From Gonium pectorale (taxonomy: Eukaryota; Chlorophyta; Chlorophyceae; Chlamydomonadales; Volvocaceae): a stretch of 24,537 nucleotides of DNA. The stretch is taken from contig LSYV01000004.1 in the NCBI GenBank assembly GCA_001584585.1, positions 4,085,979 to 4,110,515 of the forward strand. Reading direction: 5' to 3'. Shown here piece after piece: positions 19,751 through 24,537 of the stretch. Numbering within the stretch: position 1 is the first letter of the stretch; each line of letters starts with the position of its first letter. The notes below the pieces were generated by a model. The model made no database searches and had not been told where the DNA came from. It worked only from the letters and a program-made list of their open reading frames with translations. Both the position numbers and the translations under genes were made by a program.

Positions 19751-22700
19751 ATGTCATCGTCTGGCGTGAAGCCGGAGGAGGTGTACATCGGCATTCTTGT
19801 CCACTTCTTCGTGCATCCGCCTCCATTTGAGCTCCTCCGCATCGCGGATCACCGCCTGGTTGCGCGGCAGCTGGCGGTGTTCCTGCTCAAGGAGCTCAAG
19901 GTGTGGCACGGGGGGCCCGGGTGACAGAAGCCGTCACAGGTCGCGGGGGTTGGCCATTCGCAGGCCTCAGCCCCCACGCGCGCCGTCCCCTACACTCCCC
20001 GCCTCTCCTGTCCCCCCCTCCGGCCTCGCCGGGCTGGAACGCCTTTCCCAAGTCCTGAACCCCCGGCCTCGCCCCCACCCCAGGAGCCCGACAGCGCCGT
20101 CTACCCGTCGCTGCGGCGTCTGTACGGGAAGCTACGGAGCCAGCTCGGGGAACTCGGGAACTCGCTTGCCAACTGCCTGGACGTCACGCTGCAGGTGCGT
20201 CCCATCGTCTGCGCCGAACCTGCTGGTTTGTCCGTAGCTCTGTACCCGGGGATGTGATGGCGGAGCCCCCGCTGTGGCATCTAGTCGACCAAGGCACCGG
20301 CGTTGGACCGTGTGGGGGATGGTGGGGGTGGGCGGAGCGGCAATGCCGCCTCAGCGGCAGCAGCTGCCCAAGCAGTGCGCTTATGGGCACCCTTCTCCCT
20401 ACTCAACGCCGGCGGCTTGGCGCGCCTCGGCTACCCTCTGCCCGCTCGTGGCCGCCCGCAGTGCCCGCACAGACATGGCCACCCCCACGTGGGACAACAG
20501 GACATGTGCCGCCCTGCGTCGTTCGGTCCTTGTGGCGGCGCCCTGGTCGCGACCGTGTCCCGATCACGCACGTTTCGCCCCCCCCCCCCCAAACCGCCTC
20601 GCGGCTGCGCTGTCACCTGCCCCTTCCCCCCCCCCCCAGAACCTCCGCTGCCCGCACGACGTCTTCCGGCTGTTCGGGATACTCGAGTGAGTGTCTGCCG
20701 CCCTGCCTTTCCCCATGCGGCGCCAGGGCTTGGGACTCGGGTGGGCGCTGGCGGGTGCGAGGGGCTGTACCCTGCCGTATCCTGCCGTACCCTGCCGTAC
20801 TTTGCGGCGACGGCCCAAGCGCGTCTGGCGGTCGCAGTGGGGCTCCGTGATGTGAGGCGCTTCCCGCTCGGGCCCGCCCGCAGGGCGGTGTGTGTGTGTG
20901 GGGGGGGGGAGGGGGCGGGTGACGCCTCGCGCACTGCTCGCTGTCTGCTCAGACGGCCGTTACGTACCAGGGCGGCCACCCATGTTCACACCGCGCCACG
21001 TCACCCCATCCCCCGGCCGGGTCCCGGTCCCGGGCCGCAGGAAGCTGCTGGTCCGCAGCACGGACGTCCGCGCGCAGTCTCCGCAGGCCGGCGAGGTCGT
21101 AGGTGCGGCGGGCGCGGACGGCCGCCCGCACACTGCGCCCGGCGCGGCGGGTGGCGGCGGCGCGAAGATGCGAAAAGCGTCGTAACGGGTTTGTGGGGAC
21201 GCGGCGCGTCTGAGCATCTCAGCGGCGGCGCCTGGCGGCACGGAACGCAAGGCCTCGCACCGTGCGGGCATTCGCATGCTTTGTGGCACGGCTTGCAGCG
21301 GGGGCGGGGGGGCGTAGGCCACCGCCCGGCCCCGCTTTGCCGCCGAACCCGCCCTTTGTCCCGGCCCCCTCCTTGCATGCGTCTTCTCTGCAGCCGGCCT
21401 GGACCCGGGCAGCCCCCTGGGCCTGTTCGTCCGCCGCTTGCGTGTGGCCTTCCTGGGGATGAGCTTCGAGGCGGTGGCTCGCCTCCAGACCCGGATGACC
21501 ACGGAGGCGGCGCAGGCGGCGCAGGCGGAGGCCGCCGCCGCAGCAGCCGGGCCGGGGCCATCGTCGTCGTTTGCTGCTGCTGCGGTGGCGGAGGCGACGA
21601 GGGCGGGGGCTGGGGCGGGCGGCGGCAGCGGCGGTGCGGGAGCAGGAGGGGAGGGAGGAGGCGGCGCGCTGCGCGACCGCGCGGCGCTGGAGGTGTTTGT
21701 GTCGCGGCTGATACAGCGGATCGAGCAGCAGGTGTGGGGGCTGGGCCGGGGGGCTGGGCAGGGGTGGGGTAAGAGGGGCTCTCGTTGGGGCGTCCTCAGC
21801 AGAGGAGCTCGCGGAGCGCAGGCATCAGCCCGCCCAGGCCCCCGGAGGTTTTGGGTCCGGGATGGAGCTGGGGCGTGCTTGTTGGCCGGGGCGTTCAAAC
21901 TAGCAGGAGGGCTCGCAAGGCGTATGCCTAAGCCCGCACAGACCCCCGGAGGAGAGAGGAAGGTATGGTGCTGGCCGCCGGGCACAAGCGGGACGAAGAT
22001 GAGCCCACGACCCGACCCAAAAGCCCCGCCCGAGCGACCAGTTGCGGCCCAGGCGGGGTAAAGCGGGCGCGCGGCCGGGGCCCGGAGAGGCTGCCGGGTT
22101 ATCAGGCACTGGAGGTTCGTATCACGGGCAGCCCCGAGGCCGTGGCTGTGGCCGTGACGATGACCGCGACCGTGTCTTACCGCCGCCCCCCTTGTGCGCC
22201 GGGAACCCCAGGGTCCGAGCCTGCCGCAGTCGGACCTGGACGTGGAGCTGGCCGCGCTGGAGGGGGGCGGGGCGGGCGGCGCGGGCGGCGTGGCGGGGCC
22301 GGGGCCCGGCGCGGGCGCCGGTGGCGACGACTCGGGGCTGCCGCTGGCCCGGCTGGTGCGGCTGCAGTCGGCGCTGCAGCACCGCGACTACACGGCGGCC
22401 CTGGACCTGATGCACAGGTGGGGTGGATGGCTGGTGTGTGGTGTGTGTGTGTGTGGGGGGGGGATGTTTGGATGGGTGGGGCGGATGCAATATGTGGGGT
22501 GCAATATGACCTGATGCACAGGTGGTGTAGATGGGTGGATGGGTGGTGTGTGGTGTGTGGGGGGGTGCCCGGGGCATCATCAGTCGCAGTCGCTGCTGTG
22601 AGGGAGTGCTGGGCGGGCACCCGGTCGAGGGTCGCGGCGCGGGGCCTTTTCCTGAAGCATGTGCCCTGCTGGGCATGTGCATGTGCGGGGTTGCGGGGGT

Positions 22701-24537
22701 GTAGTGGAGGGCACGTCGCCTCGACGGACCCAGACCTCACGCAGGCCCCACAGCCCGACCTTGCTCTCTCCTCCCCTCCCCCGCCCTCCCCCTGCCCTTC
22801 CCCGACCGGCCGCACCCCCGCAGCTACTACAACAGCATGGCGCCGGGCGGCCCCGGGAGGTCGCGCAACGCCGCGGGGCTGCTCAGCCTGAGCACGCTGC
22901 ACACGAGTGAGCCCCCTTCCCTCGGGGGTTGGGGCGGGGGTCGGGCGGGGGTCGGGAGGGGGTGAAGGAGGGAGGTGGCCAGGGGCGGGCGGCGGGGATT
23001 GAGAGCGGGTGTGAGGGGTTCACGAGCGGGGCCCTTGGGAAGGGTCGGGGACACGGCTTGGGATCAGAGAAGGGGAGGGAGCCCTGGAGGGGCGAATCGA
23101 GTGCTGCCCACGGTACGGCACGTGCACGGTACGGCATGGGCAGCCCCGGCCTCTCCCAGCCAGCAGCAAGCGTCTGCGCCAACGCCTTGTAGTCATCCCC
23201 TCCTCCCTCTCCCCCGCTCGCATCCCTTTCCCCCCCGGCGCGCTGCATACCACTCATACCCCCACACCCCATTCCCAATCCTCTCGGCCCCCGGCCGCCG
23301 AACGCCCCGGCCCCCTGGCGGCCCCTGGCGCTGCCCCAGGCCTGGGCCACACTGCGGAGGCGCTCCAGGCGCTGAGCGAGACGATGCGCATCGCCCAGCC
23401 CGCCGGCGACTCGGCCACGCTGCTGGCCGCGCTCGGCCTGCTGTGCCGCCTGCTGGCCGCCACGGCGCCCGGCGCGCCGGGCCTGCCGCCCCATGGGCCC
23501 GCCGCGCTGCGCTCCAGCTCGGCCCACCACGTGCAGCTGCTGCGCATGCTGCGCCGCTGCGGAGAGCGCGGGCGGGAGCTGGGCCAGCCCCAGATGGCGG
23601 CGTTCGCGCAGCTGGCGGCGGCGCGCTTCGCGCTGGCCGCGGACGTGGAGCCGAGCGACGCGGGGCTGCACGCGCCGCCGGGCTCGCTGACGGCGGCGGG
23701 CGGCGGAGGTGGCGGCGGAGGCGGAGGCGGTGGCAGAGGCGGCGGTGGGGGAGGAGGAGGGGGAGGAGGGGGAGCGGGGGCAGGGGCGGCGGGAGGCGGA
23801 GGAGGAGTAGGAGCGGGCGAGGCGGCGTCGCCTTCAGGGGATCTGCGGTCTCCGCCCATCATGGTGAGGCCGGGATTGGGAAGGGGTGGAGGGATAGGGG
23901 GCGGGGAGTTTTAGGGATGTTGGGCTGTGGGGAAGGGGGTTGGGGGGTGGAAGTGGGATGCTGGGGTGCAGAAAGGTTGTTGCGAATTGGCGGGTGGCAG
24001 AAAGGCAGTTGGCAGTTGGCAGTTGGCGGCGGCAGCGGACCGGTGTTGTACCGTGCGCCTGTGCCGTGCGGTGTGCGAGGCCGTGCTGCGAAGGGGGGCC
24101 TGCAACGGCGGCAGCAGGGCTACCGCGTGGCCTGGTGGGGCCAGGGGCTACTGCCCTCCCGGGTGCGCGACACGCGACTGGCACAAATGCGGGGGTGGCC
24201 GGGGTCCTCCACGCCGGCATACTGGCTGTGTTACCGGTACAAGTGCCCACGCCCGTGTCATCCGACCCATCGTCACACGTGGGCCCCTTGGAACCCTAGT
24301 TAATGCCCTTCTTTTCTGTGACCTCGAGCCGAGCCTCCCCTTCGGTGGTCCTCCCCCGCAGGTGGCATGTGCGCTGCGCAGCACGCTGGGCCTCGCAACC
24401 AGCACCTCCCTCTCCGCCGCCGCTCCCGCCGCGCCGCCGCCGCCCGCCGCCGACGGCGCCGCGCCGCCGCCGCGCCTCGCGCCGCTGGAGCCGCCGACCT
24501 GTACGCCACGCCGCTGCTCTCGACCGTCAACGCCCGG
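19751..24537 (+). CDS. APC5: Anaphase-promoting complex subunit 5 (N-terminal part, partial)
   Basis: Nine exons are visible: 19751-19900, 20084-20194, 20640-20686, 21041-21102, 21394-21731, 22212-22417, 22824-22906, 23340-23863 and 24362->24537. Phases agree, giving about 565 residues. Matches to plant APC5 recalled from memory: PLGLFVRRLRVAFLGMSFEA (plant NLGMFVRRCVLAFNLLSFEG), LQHRDYTAALDLMHRYYN (plant LHSDDYFAALDNLLRYFD), and the TPR segment LGHTAEALQALSETMRIAQ (plant FGHPNLALEVLTEAVRVSQ). APC5 is a TPR scaffold of the APC/C platform, which ubiquitinates cyclin B and securin in mitosis. Algal additions are Ala/Gly linkers in exons 5 and 6 and a long Gly run in exon 8. Exon 4 is short and assigned by phase. 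In exon 9 the frame near the window end is uncertain, since another frame reads DLYATPLLSTVNAR. Confidence 0.85.
20771..20800. repeat. 10-bp tandem repeat in APC5 intron 3
   Basis: CCTGCCGTAY is present three times in direct succession. It lies inside the intron 20687-21040 and has no coding role in the model. Confidence 0.75.
22404..22525. repeat. Duplicated exon-intron junction in APC5 intron 6
   Basis: GACCTGATGCACAGGTGG, which contains the end of exon 6 and its splice donor, occurs at 22404-22421 and again at 22508-22525. Both copies are followed by similar GGATGG/GTGTGTG-rich sequence. This is a partial tandem duplication with a 104-base offset, leaving a second potential donor in the intron. 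Confidence 0.75.
23699..23820 (+). repeat. Polyglycine-coding GGN tract within APC5 exon 8
   Basis: In the APC5 frame two runs of about twelve glycines separated by one arginine are followed by a Gly/Ala stretch. The codons are mixed GGC, GGA, GGT and GGG, so this is not a pure triplet repeat. It falls between predicted helical repeats, consistent with a loop insertion. Confidence 0.75.

Noticed and set aside
20303..21985. Long frames on both strands (489 and 341 codons) across APC5 introns 3-5
   Set aside because: They arise from GC-rich introns and low-complexity repeats and conflict with the phase-consistent APC5 exon model.

Overview
The window looks like nuclear DNA of a green alga, probably a chlorophyte close to Chlamydomonas, Volvox or Haematococcus. 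It is GC-rich, and every gene is cut into many short exons with GT-AG introns of about 70-600 bases. Codons strongly prefer G or C in the third position. A TGTAA motif, the usual algal poly(A) signal, follows the one complete long gene. All exon models here were joined by eye from splice consensus, reading phase and recalled family resemblance; none was checked by alignment.

Layout: (1) <1-3668, minus strand: 5' part of a secreted or receptor-type protein with a bacterial MalE-like solute-binding domain, about seven exons, running off the left edge. (2) 3669-5241: no convincing gene, one copy of a dispersed repeat. (3) 5242-6703, minus: a small four-exon gene (179 aa) with an RIIa (PKA regulatory subunit/Dpy-30-like) docking domain and a degenerate EF-hand pair, probably a ciliary protein. 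(4) 6704-7130: shared divergent promoter. (5) 7131-15125, plus: a 15-exon gene for a WDR62/MAPKBP1-family double WD40-propeller scaffold of about 1722 aa. (6) 15126-19750: 4.6 kb without a convincing gene, containing hairpins, short direct repeats, an inverted repeat related to the one at 4.4 kb, a CTG tract and a decayed minus-strand coding fragment. (7) 19751->24537, plus: first nine exons of anaphase-promoting complex subunit 5 (APC5), running off the right edge.

WDR62-type proteins act at spindle poles and as kinase scaffolds in animals, APC5 belongs to the mitotic ubiquitin ligase, and RIIa/EF-hand proteins are typical of cilia. The neighbourhood is therefore cell-division and cilium flavoured, but only the head-to-head pair at 6704-7130 gives a structural reason to suspect co-regulation. 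I see no new multi-gene system. The most interesting items are the eukaryotic secreted solute-binding protein, the algal WDR62 protein that keeps post-propeller motifs, and the repeat family in the gene-poor segment.
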